Assembly: GCF_021010565.1 (NCBI RefSeq)
Contig: NZ_JAJNAY010000001.1
Coordinates: forward strand, 2,956,001 to 3,020,000
Source: Chryseobacterium turcicum
GTDB taxonomy: Bacteria; Bacteroidota; Bacteroidia; Flavobacteriales; Weeksellaceae
Length of the DNA: 64,000 nt
Direction: 5' to 3'
Both the position numbers and the translations under genes were made by a program. The notes beneath the pieces are model-generated. The model ran no database searches. It was given only the letters and a program-made list of their open reading frames with translations, and was not told the DNA's origin. Positions 8,957 to 17,718 of this stretch are shown here, piece after piece (the first letter of the stretch is position 1; the number at the start of each line of letters is the position of its first letter).

Positions 8957-9448
8957 CTAATTACTATTTAAAATCTCTTTCAATTTATTTTTGGCGCGAT
9001 TCATTTTCACTCTTACATTTCCTTCCGAAATACCCATTTGCTCGGCGATTTGCTTTCCGGAAAAATCTTCTAAGTAATAAAAAATAAATGCTTTATCGAT
9101 TGGGTTTAGCTGATTGATTGCTTTATACATTTCGGCAAGCTTCTCTTCTTTTTCATGGTCGTATTCATCCTCTGTAATTTTATAATTCGAAAAATCTTCG
9201 TTGGCTATAAAGCTTCTTTTCTTTTCAGATTTTAAGAAAATAATGGCTGTATTAAGTGCAATTCTGTACAGCCAGGTTGAAAATTCACTTTCACCCTTAA
9301 ATTTTGGATAAGCTTTCCAGACCTGAAACGTAATCTCCTGAAAAAGATCATCGCGGTCATCTTTATCATCCATATACATTTTAGAAATCTTAAAAATGAT
9401 TCCTTTATGCTTTTCTATTTTGGTAATAAATTCTTGTTCTGAGGTCAT
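8957..9448 (-). CDS. ECF-type RNA polymerase sigma factor
   Basis: A 163-residue sigma-70 family protein containing only regions 2 and 4. Region 2 shows DRDDLFQEITFQVWKAYPKFKGESEFSTWLYRIALNTA (about residues 30-70). Region 4 has the helix-turn-helix SGKQIAEQMGISEGNVRVKMNRAKNKLKEIL (about residues 130-160). It directs RNA polymerase to a stress or envelope regulon. The next gene downstream is a four-helix membrane protein, probably its regulator, separated by a short repeat. Confidence 0.9.
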   Translation of the reverse strand: MTSEQEFITKIEKHKGIIFKISKMYMDDKDDRDDLFQEITFQVWKAYPKFKGESEFSTWLYRIALNTAIIFLKSEKKRSFIANEDFSNYKITEDEYDHEKEEKLAEMYKAINQLNPIDKAFIFYYLEDFSGKQIAEQMGISEGNVRVKMNRAKNKLKEILNSN

Positions 9449-9713
9449 GGTTTCTTTACGCTCTGTAGAGTTAGTAGTTTTTTGAAATAAATGTTACATT
9501 CTTTTTTATTTTTTTTTAGAAAACCCGATTAATAACTTTGTCAGCGTTATTTCCAGGGTACTAATTAAACTTCATAAGGTTTAACAAATATAAAAACTCA
9601 TTTTATTGGCTAAAAATATTAAAATCATCATAAATACATACCAAATCAGCATTTCACATCATTCGTGGCGTAAAATTTGTGTTTTATGCTGAACATCACA
9701 AAAAAATATTAAT

Positions 9714-10544
9714 ATGCCTTACCTTACAAAACAAGACAGCAAAAATGTTGAACTTTACTACGAAGATTTCGGTTCCGGACAACCCATTATTCTTATTCAC
9801 GGATGGCCGTTAAGCGGAAAATCCTGGGAGCTACAGATTCCTGTACTTTTAGATTTAGGATATCGTGTGATTACCTATGACAGAAAAGGTTTCGGAAAAT
9901 CTTCTCCTACTTTAGATGGTTATGATTATGACGGTTTAGCGGCTGATTTACACGAACTCATTACTCAACTAGAATTAAAAAATGTCATTCTTTTTGGCTT
10001 TTCAATGGGTGGTGGCGAAGCTGTACGTTATTTAACCAATTACGGTTCAGAAAATGTAGATAAAGTAGCCTTGATTTCTTCAATTATTCCTTTGGTAAAA
10101 CAGAAAGACGATAATCCGCATGGCGTTTCTGAGGAAGAATTATATGGAATTTTAACCAGCCTTAAAACCGACAGAGTTACTTTCCTTGAAAGTTTCCACA
10201 AAAACTTTTATAATTACGGATTGCTTTCTCAAAAAGTGAGTCAAAAACAGCTGGATTATGATTGGAATATTGCCTCTCACGCCTCTCCTATTGCAACAAT
10301 AAAGTGTGCTGAAAGCTGGGCAAATACAGACTTCAGACCAGAGTTAAGTAATGTTAATGTAAAAACGCTTATTGTACATGGTGACGATGATCAGATTGTC
10401 CCAATAGAAACCGCAGGGAAACAAGCTGCCGCAGGAATTGCCGATAATGATTTTGTCATTATTGAAGGCGCTCCACACGGATTAAACATTACACATGCAG
10501 ATCATTTAAATGAAATCTTAACAAGATTCCTTACCAACAAATAA
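9714..10544 (+). CDS. Alpha/beta hydrolase (non-haem haloperoxidase/esterase-like)
   Basis: A 276-residue alpha/beta hydrolase. It shows the oxyanion loop HGWPLSGKSWE (residues 29-39), the nucleophile elbow GFSMGG with Ser97, the acid in HGDDDQIVP, and the catalytic His in GAPHGLNITH. The pattern YDRKGFGKSS and the strong resemblance to cofactor-free chloroperoxidases point to an esterase or perhydrolase. Physiological substrate unknown. It is monocistronic, with two terminator hairpins downstream. Confidence 0.85.
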   Translation: MPYLTKQDSKNVELYYEDFGSGQPIILIHGWPLSGKSWELQIPVLLDLGYRVITYDRKGFGKSSPTLDGYDYDGLAADLHELITQLELKNVILFGFSMGGGEAVRYLTNYGSENVDKVALISSIIPLVKQKDDNPHGVSEEELYGILTSLKTDRVTFLESFHKNFYNYGLLSQKVSQKQLDYDWNIASHASPIATIKCAESWANTDFRPELSNVNVKTLIVHGDDDQIVPIETAGKQAAAGIADNDFVIIEGAPHGLNITHADHLNEILTRFLTNK

Positions 10545-10578
10545 AACTTTGTTCAATCAGATTGTTTTTAAAATCAGA

Positions 10579-10609
10579 AAAGCGCAATTAAAAATATTGC
10601 GCTTTTATT
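10579..10609 (+). terminator. Intrinsic terminator after the alpha/beta hydrolase gene
   Basis: AGCGCAAT and ATTGCGCT form an 8-bp stem followed by TTTATTTT, 35 bases after the hydrolase stop codon. Confidence 0.8.
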
Positions 10610-10640
10610 TTGTATGATACTTTATACCATCAAGTATACA

Positions 10641-10679
10641 AAAAAGCAGTACAATTATGAAAAATTGTACTGCTTTTTA
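10641..10679 (-). terminator. Intrinsic terminator of the HdeD-family gene
   Basis: A perfect 16-bp stem (AAAAAGCAGTACAATT with its complement) around a 6-base loop lies 17 bases past the stop of the minus-strand HdeD gene. The symmetric A/T flanks could also work in the other direction. Confidence 0.8.
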
Positions 10680-10695
10680 TAATTTTTTGAGAGAG

Positions 10696-11244
10696 TTACA
10701 ATTGTTTTAATTTTTTCAAAGTAATCCCGAAAATTATCTGTAGAACCCCAAACATAATGATGGAGAAAGCCGTATAATACACAATGGTTAAACCTCCAAT
10801 AAGAGGGTTAAAAATCATTAATAACGAAAGTAAAATTCCTAAAATTCCGAATATTAAGGGTGCTATCCACGCAGAAACATTCATTTCTTTAAGTGCAATA
10901 GCATGTCCAATCCCTGTAATAGAACGGAACATTATAATAAACCCAACGTATATCGGAAGAAAAGTAGCCGTTAACATGGGAGAAGCCATTAAAATAATCC
11001 CGAAAATTAAATCTATAATTCCGCCAACCAATGCCCAACCCCAATTTTGAAAATGCCTATTGCTGAGTGCATTTACAATTTCAAAAATCCCACTAATAAA
11101 GAAGATTGCAGCAAAAAGCATCGTGAGCGCCAAATAAGATGACAACGGGGTACGGAATATGTAGATTCCGCTAATGATAAAAATAATCCCAGTAATAATG
11201 GGTAAAAACCAATATTTGTAAGGTTTAGGGTAAGATTCGTTCAT
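10696..11244 (-). CDS. HdeD family membrane protein (DUF308)
   Basis: A 182-residue protein made almost wholly of six hydrophobic helices (for example YWFLPIITGIIFIISGIYIF, ALTMLFAAIFFISGIFEI, LVGGIIDLIFGIILMASP). Glycine-rich turns repeat as in the DUF308/HdeD family, whose founding member is linked to acid resistance in enterobacteria. The role in this organism is unknown. A terminator lies just downstream. The gene appears to be transcribed alone. Confidence 0.8.
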   Translation of the reverse strand: MNESYPKPYKYWFLPIITGIIFIISGIYIFRTPLSSYLALTMLFAAIFFISGIFEIVNALSNRHFQNWGWALVGGIIDLIFGIILMASPMLTATFLPIYVGFIIMFRSITGIGHAIALKEMNVSAWIAPLIFGILGILLSLLMIFNPLIGGLTIVYYTAFSIIMFGVLQIIFGITLKKLKQL

Positions 11245-11312
11245 AATAAAATTGTTTTTTTTGGTTAGATTTATAAATAATTAATGTGTTCTATTTTACT
11301 GTGTATTTTACG

Positions 11313-12101
11313 TTAAAAACTATAGCCAGCTCCCAAATTCAAATATACTGGCCTCATGGTAAAAGTTATGGTTTTAAAATCTGATTTAAACATATTATTT
11401 AAGCCAAAACTGAAATCACCAAAGACATTGAGATGTTTAGAAAACTGCCAAGTAGTACCCAACTGAAGACCATAGGAAAACTTTCTCAAATCATTTGAAA
11501 AATCATAAGAAGCTGTTTTGTCATCTTCAAAAATAACTTTTACGCCGGTAGGATCGCCTTCTCTAAGATAACCATCAAAAACATATCCTGAAAAATTCTT
11601 ATCCATGAGAAAAGACCAAAAAGCACCACCCGAAAAAGACCAACAATCATTTACTTTAAAAATAGCTAAAGTAGGAATGGTGATGTAAGAATTTGCGATG
11701 TGAGTCGACACGCCGCCCGTCCAATTTCCGGCTACCCTCTCACCTTCTCCGCCAATAATTTCCATTCTGTAATTTTTAACCATAGAATTGGCTTTCATCC
11801 CTTTGTTTTCTAATTTAACACCCGTTCTAATTCCCCAAGAACTAGGAGTTTGTTTGAACAAATAAATAATGCTTCCTTCAAGACTGATATTCAGCATCGG
11901 ATTAAAACTGCTCAGTTCTCTAATTTCTGCAGGAATCGGGATTGGAGTAAATCCGCCAATATTAATCCCAGCACGTAATTGATACTCAATAACTCCTTTT
12001 TCTTTTTTTTCAGTATCTAAATCTTGCGCAAAGATTAATGAGCTTCCTGCAAAAAGAAACACGAATGAATTGATGAAAAGGCGATAGAAATTGTATTTCA
12101 T
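11313..12101 (-). CDS. Outer-membrane beta-barrel protein (porin-like)
   Basis: A 262-residue protein with a signal peptide (residues 1-25, ending FAQ). It has alternating hydrophobic strands and a C-terminal strand ending in aromatic Phe (YLNLGAGYSF), as expected for a small outer-membrane barrel of the OmpW/OMP_b-brl type. Strand-like segments include IEYQLRAGINIGGF and LQLGTTWQFSKHLNVFGDFSFGLNN. It starts 2 bases after the PCMD lipoprotein gene, so the two are very likely co-transcribed and may work together at the outer membrane. Confidence 0.75.
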   Translation of the reverse strand: MKYNFYRLFINSFVFLFAGSSLIFAQDLDTEKKEKGVIEYQLRAGINIGGFTPIPIPAEIRELSSFNPMLNISLEGSIIYLFKQTPSSWGIRTGVKLENKGMKANSMVKNYRMEIIGGEGERVAGNWTGGVSTHIANSYITIPTLAIFKVNDCWSFSGGAFWSFLMDKNFSGYVFDGYLREGDPTGVKVIFEDDKTASYDFSNDLRKFSYGLQLGTTWQFSKHLNVFGDFSFGLNNMFKSDFKTITFTMRPVYLNLGAGYSF

Positions 12102-12103
12102 TT

Positions 12104-13189
12104 TTAATGTATTAATTCGACTTCATCAATTAAAAGAGTACTTTCTACGGCACCTGCAAAAGTATCTCCGTCAATACTTGATGTAAAAACCAAAGTCAGG
12201 CTATATTTTCCATCTTTCAATTTTTGCTGATCGATTGTTTTATTATTTAATACATTAAAAGGAATATAAAATTCCGTCCAATCTGAAGCTTCAATTCTTT
12301 GTACATCTGTAATTTGAGCAATAGAATAGATATTAGGATGGGTAAATTTATTTGTTCCATCAAGATATTTTAAGGCAGTATCTGTTTCAAAAAAAACAGC
12401 ATAGATGTCCCAAGTATCTTTCTTGTTGGGCTGTACCACTCCATTCTCTTTATATACTGGCCCTGCTTTATATTTGAAAAAACCTTTTACCCCATCAGGA
12501 ACAAAATCTACTGGCACCCCAAGGTGTAAGCTTTTTAAAGGATTGGTAATAGAAGCAGCTAAATCAAATTCTCCCATAAATAAGTTTCCTGCAGCTATAG
12601 GTTTCCCCATTGTAGCGCCTAAAGCTCCGGTAGATTGGGTGGTTAGTTTTACTGCCTGACCTACTTTTCCTGCTGCCCAACGTGCAGTAGGATACCCTTC
12701 AGGAGTAGAAGAAGCTCCTGTTAGGCTAAAAGCGATATTTCCACTGGCCCAATCCATAATATTTTGATTATTATGGTCTGTCTCAAAAAACACATCAAAC
12801 TTACCATTTTCAATACGTACGTTTTCAAAATTATACATCGAACTTACCGTCGAAACAATATAAGAAACCTCATATTTCTTTTGATACTGCCGATCTTCTG
12901 AAGTTACCGTATAAATCTGAGGTTGACTGAAGTTAAGCACCGTTCCACTTTCTGGAAAGATTGTAGCCCCAGGAGTTAATGTAAAAATGGGCGCCTGTTT
13001 GGTTATATCTGTGGATGGTATTACCAATATCTGAATACGGTCGTTCTGTATAATAGGGTCTTTTCGTAATATCGCAGGATCTACATCACATGATAATATA
13101 TCGGCTTCTGCATTGGGAAGTTCTGACTGTATGCAGGATAAAAGCCAACAACTGCACAAGAAAAATAAGATATATTTTAAATGTTTCAT
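12104..13189 (-). CDS. PCMD-domain lipoprotein (putative carbohydrate-binding)
   Basis: A 361-residue lipoprotein with the lipobox LLSC (Cys19). Residues 20-110 hold an Ig-like N-terminal region (PGATIFPESGTVLNFSQPQIYTV). The main domain starts near SSMYNFENVRIENG and has DWASGN, PTARWAAGKVGQAVKLTT and TLLIDEVELIH, which match the PCMD (putative carbohydrate metabolism) domain of Bacteroidota surface lipoproteins. Likely role: binding a glycan or other extracellular ligand at the outer membrane. It is transcribed together with the beta-barrel gene that follows at a 2-base distance. Confidence 0.75.
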   Translation of the reverse strand: MKHLKYILFFLCSCWLLSCIQSELPNAEADILSCDVDPAILRKDPIIQNDRIQILVIPSTDITKQAPIFTLTPGATIFPESGTVLNFSQPQIYTVTSEDRQYQKKYEVSYIVSTVSSMYNFENVRIENGKFDVFFETDHNNQNIMDWASGNIAFSLTGASSTPEGYPTARWAAGKVGQAVKLTTQSTGALGATMGKPIAAGNLFMGEFDLAASITNPLKSLHLGVPVDFVPDGVKGFFKYKAGPVYKENGVVQPNKKDTWDIYAVFFETDTALKYLDGTNKFTHPNIYSIAQITDVQRIEASDWTEFYIPFNVLNNKTIDQQKLKDGKYSLTLVFTSSIDGDTFAGAVESTLLIDEVELIH

Positions 13190-13376
13190 AGGTTAAAAAT
13201 AAATAAGTCGAACTTAAAAAAGCTCGTATTGAAGATACGAATTATTTATTTTAAAATTTATAAAAACTGAATTTTCAATTAAATAGACCATAATTTCTTA
13301 TTTTCTATCCTCTTATTCGATAGCTAAAAATGAATGAAACTTTCTTTCTTTTTCTTTAAAACACAATCGTAATTAA

Positions 13377-13982
13377 TTATTTTTTCTTTCTAAAGCTTTT
13401 TTTAGTTGTAATAATAACAACTCCATTATTACCCTTACTTCCATAAAGTGCAGTGGCTTGGGCTCCTTTAATCACATTTATGGTCTTAATTTTCTTAGAA
13501 TCAAAATCACGGATGGTTTTTGCTTCTACAATTTCATGATCAATCACCCATAATGGTTCGTTATTGCTCTGAATTGATGAAGGCATACCTCTCGTTGAAG
13601 CAAAAAACGTAGTATTTTCTGTGGGAGCAGAAAGACAAACTAGTTTCCCTTGTAAACTTTCCAAAAAAGAACGTTTTATGGTATCTTTTTCCTGAGCATT
13701 TACAGAAACAATTCCAGCTGCCGTTAAAATAAAACCCACGGCAAACTTTGAAAATAAGGAATTGATTGATGAATGCTGTATATTTCGGTTAAGCTGAGAT
13801 TGGTAAAAGTTACCACAGGTATTTTCAGAATCAGAATCAGAAAAATAATCTAAAATTTCATCATCAGAATCATTCGTAAAATCTCTGACAGTTTTCGAAC
13901 AAACAGTACAGAATCTTCCTTTTTCCTGCGGAGTCATGCTTTCCCATTTTTCATGACAAGGTTTTGGTAAAGTAATTTTCAT
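13377..13982 (-). CDS. Membrane protein with Cys-rich N-terminus and TonB-receptor plug-like C-terminus
   Basis: A 201-residue protein. The N-terminal 60 residues are soluble and carry Cys9, Cys25 and Cys28 (GRFCTVCSKTVRDF), looking like a small metal-binding or redox module. One membrane segment follows at about residues 79-97 (FAVGFILTAAGIVSVNA). The C-terminal 70 residues resemble the end of a TonB-dependent receptor plug: PLWVIDHEIV, INVIKGAQATALYGSKGNNGVVIITTKK. It lacks any barrel. Members of this class are common in Chryseobacterium-type genomes and uncharacterised. A link to a TonB system is inference. Confidence 0.65.
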   Translation of the reverse strand: MKITLPKPCHEKWESMTPQEKGRFCTVCSKTVRDFTNDSDDEILDYFSDSDSENTCGNFYQSQLNRNIQHSSINSLFSKFAVGFILTAAGIVSVNAQEKDTIKRSFLESLQGKLVCLSAPTENTTFFASTRGMPSSIQSNNEPLWVIDHEIVEAKTIRDFDSKKIKTINVIKGAQATALYGSKGNNGVVIITTKKSFRKKK

Positions 13983-14107
13983 TGTCTTTTTTATTTAAAA
14001 GATGCGTTATTAAATAAAAAGGTTGGAAAAGTTTCTTTATAATTTAAAAACATAGCTGAAATTCAAACCAAAATCCTGTAACTTTATCCATATTACAATA
14101 AATAAGA

Positions 14108-14638
14108 ATGACAGAGAAAATAATCTATAGACAAGAAACACAAAATGACTTTTCAGAAGTTTTTGAGCTTAATAATAAAGCTTTCGGGCAAGATAATGAA
14201 GCTAAATTAGTAAATGCTTTAAGAAAGAATCTGAATGTTTTTATTCCGGAACTTTCTATTGTTGCAACAGAAAAAAACAAGATTATTGGACACATTCTGC
14301 TGACCAAAATTACCATAAAAGACAATAATGGAAATCTTAATGAAAGTTTAGGGCTTGCTCCAATGGCTGTATTACCTGAGTTTCAGAGAAATGGAATTGG
14401 CGGACAGTTAATTAAATACGCCCTTGACACTGCTAAAAAATTGGGTTATCAATCAGTAATTGTTTTAGGACATGAGCATTATTATCCAAAATTCGGATTT
14501 GAACCTGCTGAAAAATGGAATATTAAAGCTCCGTTTGATGTTCCTTCTAACGTATTTATGGCCATTGAGTTGGAAAAAGATAGTCTTAAAAATATCTCGG
14601 GAACCGTTATTTATCCTAAAGAATTTGAATCGGTTTGA
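14108..14638 (+). CDS. GNAT family N-acetyltransferase (YhbS-like)
   Basis: A 176-residue acyltransferase. It has the GNAT core: SIVATEKNKIIGHILLTKI, LAPMAVLPEFQRNGIGGQLIKYALDTAKK (acetyl-CoA loop QRNGIGG at about residues 97-103), and VLGHEHYYPKFGFEPA. The last phrase is characteristic of the YhbS branch. It transfers an acetyl group from acetyl-CoA to an unknown amine. An A/T-rich promoter-like TAACTTTA lies about 25 bases upstream, one mismatch from TAnnTTTG. Confidence 0.85.
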   Translation: MTEKIIYRQETQNDFSEVFELNNKAFGQDNEAKLVNALRKNLNVFIPELSIVATEKNKIIGHILLTKITIKDNNGNLNESLGLAPMAVLPEFQRNGIGGQLIKYALDTAKKLGYQSVIVLGHEHYYPKFGFEPAEKWNIKAPFDVPSNVFMAIELEKDSLKNISGTVIYPKEFESV

Positions 14639-14751
14639 TTTTAAATAATTGAAATAAAAAAATTCCTTTAAAGATAGTATAGTTGAACATTCAGTCCTTT
14701 TATTAAACTAGCAGTAAACCATTAATTCATTTAAATATAAATTTTAAGACG

Positions 14752-15200
14752 ATGAAAAAACAGAATTTATTGAGGATGGATAATGTGGGAATTGTTGTAG
14801 AATCTTTAGACAAAACCATTGCTTTTTTTCTTGAGCTCGGGCTGGAATTAGAAGGAAGATCAATGGTTAGAGGCGAATGGGCGGGTCGCGTAACGGGGCT
14901 TGGTAATCAATCTGTAGAAATTGCTATGATGGCTACCCCAGACGGAAACAGCCGACTGGAGCTCTCCAGATTTATTAACCCGAAAATAATAGAAGACCAT
15001 CGCAATGCTCCGGTAAATGCTTTAGGATATTTACGTGGTTTGCCGTGACTGATTTAAATGAAACGCTCAACAGACTTTATAAACATGGTGCAAAACTTGT
15101 GGAAGAAGTCGTTGATTATCAAAACATTTATAAACTTTGCTATATTCGAGGACCTGAAGGAATTCTTATCGGACTGGCAGAAAAAATTGACAACAAATGA
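14752..15200 (+). pseudogene. VOC family (glyoxalase/bleomycin-resistance-like) protein, frameshifted
   Basis: Residues 1-94 (MKKQNLLRMDNVGIVVESLDK to NALGYLR) match the N-terminal half of a VOC metalloenzyme. The frame then ends in TGA at 15046-15048. The remaining half continues in another frame from about 15037 (FAVTDLNETLNRLYKHGAKLVEEVV, CYIRGPEGILIGLAEKI) and stops at 15198-15200. The junction needs one extra base, so a single-base deletion near 15035 is the simplest explanation; sequencing error is possible. The second half ends in ATGA shared with the next gene, showing the original coupling. Confidence 0.8.
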
Positions 15201-15709
15201 ATCTCGAAGATTATCTGCACAAATTTGAAAATAGTGTAAAAGCAGTTGATGCAAAAGCATTAAAAGAAAGTGGATTAGAAATTCAAACCGGTATTTGGCT
15301 AAACTCCACTGTTATCAGGCTTCAAAAAAAACATTGGGCCAATAATCCTAATGAACAGCCACATTCGGGTTCTGCTATTTTTATGGGAATTTGGATTAAC
15401 CAGCAAGCTTTTTCTAATCGAGTTCTTAATTATAACATTCATGCGTTAAGACTAAGACAACTTAATGGATATGCTTTGCAAAGTCGTGCTTTTGCAACAT
15501 CTTTTAGAGAAAAGTTTAAAGAATTTGAAAATAAATGGGAAAATGTGAGTGTGCAATTTGCTCCACAAACATTAATGGAAGGAAAAATAACACTCAACGA
15601 TGAAAATATTGAAAAGGACATTTTAAATATTGTAAACAATTTTATAGAAATAACCCCTTTAATCGATGAAACTCTTTTAGAATTCAAAAAGAAAACAACA
15701 AATCTCTAA
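15197..15709 (+). CDS. Uncharacterised soluble protein coupled to the VOC gene
   Basis: A 170-residue protein with no signal peptide or membrane segment. Its ATG overlaps the stop of the broken VOC gene by four bases (ATGA), so it was part of a two-gene operon. Visible phrases are IFMGIWINQQAFSNRVLNYNIHALRLRQL and VNNFIEITPLIDETLLEF. I do not recognise the family, and there is no catalytic motif I can point to. Confidence 0.65.
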   Translation: MNLEDYLHKFENSVKAVDAKALKESGLEIQTGIWLNSTVIRLQKKHWANNPNEQPHSGSAIFMGIWINQQAFSNRVLNYNIHALRLRQLNGYALQSRAFATSFREKFKEFENKWENVSVQFAPQTLMEGKITLNDENIEKDILNIVNNFIEITPLIDETLLEFKKKTTNL

Positions 15710-15793
15710 GCTTCGTTTTAAAATACTAATTCCCTACAATTATTAATATGCAACAACAAGCCTATTATTACCATTCTTTTTTATGATTTTCTT

Positions 15794-15801
15794 TATATTT
15801 G
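15794..15801 (+). promoter_or_regulatory. Flavobacterial -7 promoter element TATATTTG
   Basis: An exact TAnnTTTG match 18 bases upstream of the ATG at 15819. No clear TTTG -33 element is found at the expected spacing, so this is a partial match. Confidence 0.45.
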
Positions 15802-15818
15802 AAAAATAATTAAAGCAG

Positions 15819-16319
15819 ATGAAAGAAGAAAATATCAATAAACTCAATTCCCTATTCTCAAACTTAAAAACTGAAGACCAAAAACTGAAAGAAAGTCTGG
15901 AGAAAAAGAAAAGCGAAGATGATTTATTTATTGAAGGCTTCAGAACGTTATGTAAGAATTATATCGACCCCAAAATGCAGGAATTCAGAAGAATGCTGAG
16001 AGAAAATGGGTTTGGCTGTAAAATTACTTTTAATGAGGAAACTAAAAACGGTTTAGGCATCAATTCTCAAACTCATATCAAGCTTCAAATTTCAAAAAAT
16101 GTAGATTCTAATTTTTATACCAACGACAAATTTCCACACATTATGTTTGTTGCTGATAAAAACTTAAAAAGAATCGTTATCCATCAAGATACTATTTTCC
16201 AAAACGGAACAGGAAGTGCAGCTTTGAAAGAACAAAACTATACTCTAGAAAATATTAAAGAAGATGATATCGAAAAAGAAATCCTGGAATCTGTTGAAAA
16301 TATTTTGGTGAATAAGTAA
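15819..16319 (+). CDS. Uncharacterised soluble protein
   Basis: A 166-residue protein with a charged, coiled-coil-like N-terminal third (residues 1-45, rich in Lys and Glu) and a mixed alpha/beta C-terminal part (FGCKITFNEETKNGLGINSQTHIKLQI, HIMFVADKNLKRIVIHQDTIF). No export signal. I do not recognise a family. A flavobacterial -7 element lies 18 bases upstream, so the gene is likely transcribed alone. Confidence 0.65.
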   Translation: MKEENINKLNSLFSNLKTEDQKLKESLEKKKSEDDLFIEGFRTLCKNYIDPKMQEFRRMLRENGFGCKITFNEETKNGLGINSQTHIKLQISKNVDSNFYTNDKFPHIMFVADKNLKRIVIHQDTIFQNGTGSAALKEQNYTLENIKEDDIEKEILESVENILVNK

Positions 16320-16403
16320 TTGACAACTAGGTTGCTATAGTTTTACAACATTTTAATCATCAAACTTCTTGATATGCTTTACTACTCGAAATGGCTTTGC
16401 TCA

Positions 16404-17423
16404 TTATTTTTTTTGATACTGTACATTAGAAACTAAAACAGAATCATTTAATGTTGTTAAAAAAGCCAGTAAATTTTCTTTTTCCTGAGCGTTGAAGACA
16501 ATAGGTTTATGTAATTCTTTCGCTAAAGTCGGACTTTTTACTATTCCTTTTTCATAATGTTCCAAAACTTCATAAAGCGTTTTAAATCTGCCATCATGCA
16601 TATAAGGATAAGTGTAAGTAAGATTTCTTAAACTTGGAATTTTAAACATCAATTTATCTGCAGGCTCAAAAGTTTTGTTCCATTTTCCATTATCGTTGAG
16701 TTCAGGATTAAAAGGAAGTCCGTTATTGGCAAATTCATAGGTTGAAAAAAGAGGTTCAGCGTGACATGAGCTGCAATTTTCTCGAAACAATTGATAGCCT
16801 TTATTTTCGGAAGCAGTAAACTTCACTTTCCCTCGTTTCATTTTATCATATTTTGAATTGACTGAAACAATTGTTAACTGAAACTGAGAAAGTGCTTTCA
16901 TCAGTCGTTCAGAAGTCGCTAAACTGTCACCAAAACTTTTATAGAAAAGCGTTTTGTATTCTTTTGATTGATTGAGCTTCCGAACAGCAACATTAATATC
17001 TTCACCCATTTCTTTAGGATGATTAATAGGCGCCAAAGCCTGTACATCAATATTGACGACCGAGCCATCCCACATAAATGTTTTTTGCCAGGCTAAATTA
17101 AAAATCGCAGGAGAATTCCGGTCACCAATTCCGTCTTCAATCCCTTTGCTTAAATGATTTCCGGCGTGCGAAAAAGCCTGATTAGAAAGATGACAAGACG
17201 AACATGAAATTGTCTGATTCCTCGATAAAATAGGATCATAAAATAACTTTCTGCCCAATTCTACGGTAGAAGATTTCAATGGATTTTTCTTAAAATCATA
17301 AACAGGTTTTGGAAAATAAGAAGGATAAACCAATGATAAATCCTGAAAAGTATATGATAATACAGACAGTAAAAAACAAGCCGCCAAGAAAGGCTTAAAC
17401 TTAGAATATATTGATTTAATCAT
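16404..17423 (-). CDS. Di-haem cytochrome c peroxidase
   Basis: A 339-residue periplasmic protein with a signal or anchor sequence (residues 10-27). Two CxxCH haem motifs are visible: CSSCHLSNQAFSHAG and CSSCHAEPLFST. YPYMHDGRFKTLYEVLEHYEKG is also characteristic of the CcpA/MauG family. It reduces hydrogen peroxide using electrons from cytochrome c. Length fits. Its ATG lies inside the end of the upstream toxin gene (8-base overlap), an unusual arrangement that makes it the third gene of a toxin-antitoxin transcript. Confidence 0.9.
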   Translation of the reverse strand: MIKSIYSKFKPFLAACFLLSVLSYTFQDLSLVYPSYFPKPVYDFKKNPLKSSTVELGRKLFYDPILSRNQTISCSSCHLSNQAFSHAGNHLSKGIEDGIGDRNSPAIFNLAWQKTFMWDGSVVNIDVQALAPINHPKEMGEDINVAVRKLNQSKEYKTLFYKSFGDSLATSERLMKALSQFQLTIVSVNSKYDKMKRGKVKFTASENKGYQLFRENCSSCHAEPLFSTYEFANNGLPFNPELNDNGKWNKTFEPADKLMFKIPSLRNLTYTYPYMHDGRFKTLYEVLEHYEKGIVKSPTLAKELHKPIVFNAQEKENLLAFLTTLNDSVLVSNVQYQKK

Positions 17424-17718
17424 TCAGAGATTGATAATTTTCATCAGGGTTTTGGAAGTTTTGGAGAATGCGGACGATATTAATTTCATCGTTTTCTACT
17501 TTGTAAATTATAGTATTGTGTTTCGTTAAAAGAAGTTTTCTAAAATCAGTATCAAGATATTTTTCAAAATTGACATTTGCAGTTTCTAAAATATTAATAG
17601 CATCAATTAGTTTTTGATAAAAATCATCAGCAACTTTTTCATTCCATTTATTAAGCAAATATTCTTCAATTTTAATTAAATCTGATTTTGCATCCGAAGA
17701 AATTTTAACTTTTCGCAT
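17416..17718 (-). CDS. RelE/ParE family toxin
   Basis: A 100-residue protein with the RelE/ParE fold pattern: VKISSDAKSDLIKIEEYLLNKWNEKVADDFYQKL, then LLLTKHNTIIYKVENDEINIVRILQNFQNPDENYQ. Toxins of this superfamily inhibit translation or gyrase; the branch is not clear here. The start overlaps the upstream antitoxin gene by 14 bases, and the 3' end overlaps the start of cytochrome c peroxidase by 8 bases. Sequence context therefore supports a toxin-antitoxin pair with translational coupling. Confidence 0.8.
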   Translation of the reverse strand: MRKVKISSDAKSDLIKIEEYLLNKWNEKVADDFYQKLIDAINILETANVNFEKYLDTDFRKLLLTKHNTIIYKVENDEINIVRILQNFQNPDENYQSLND

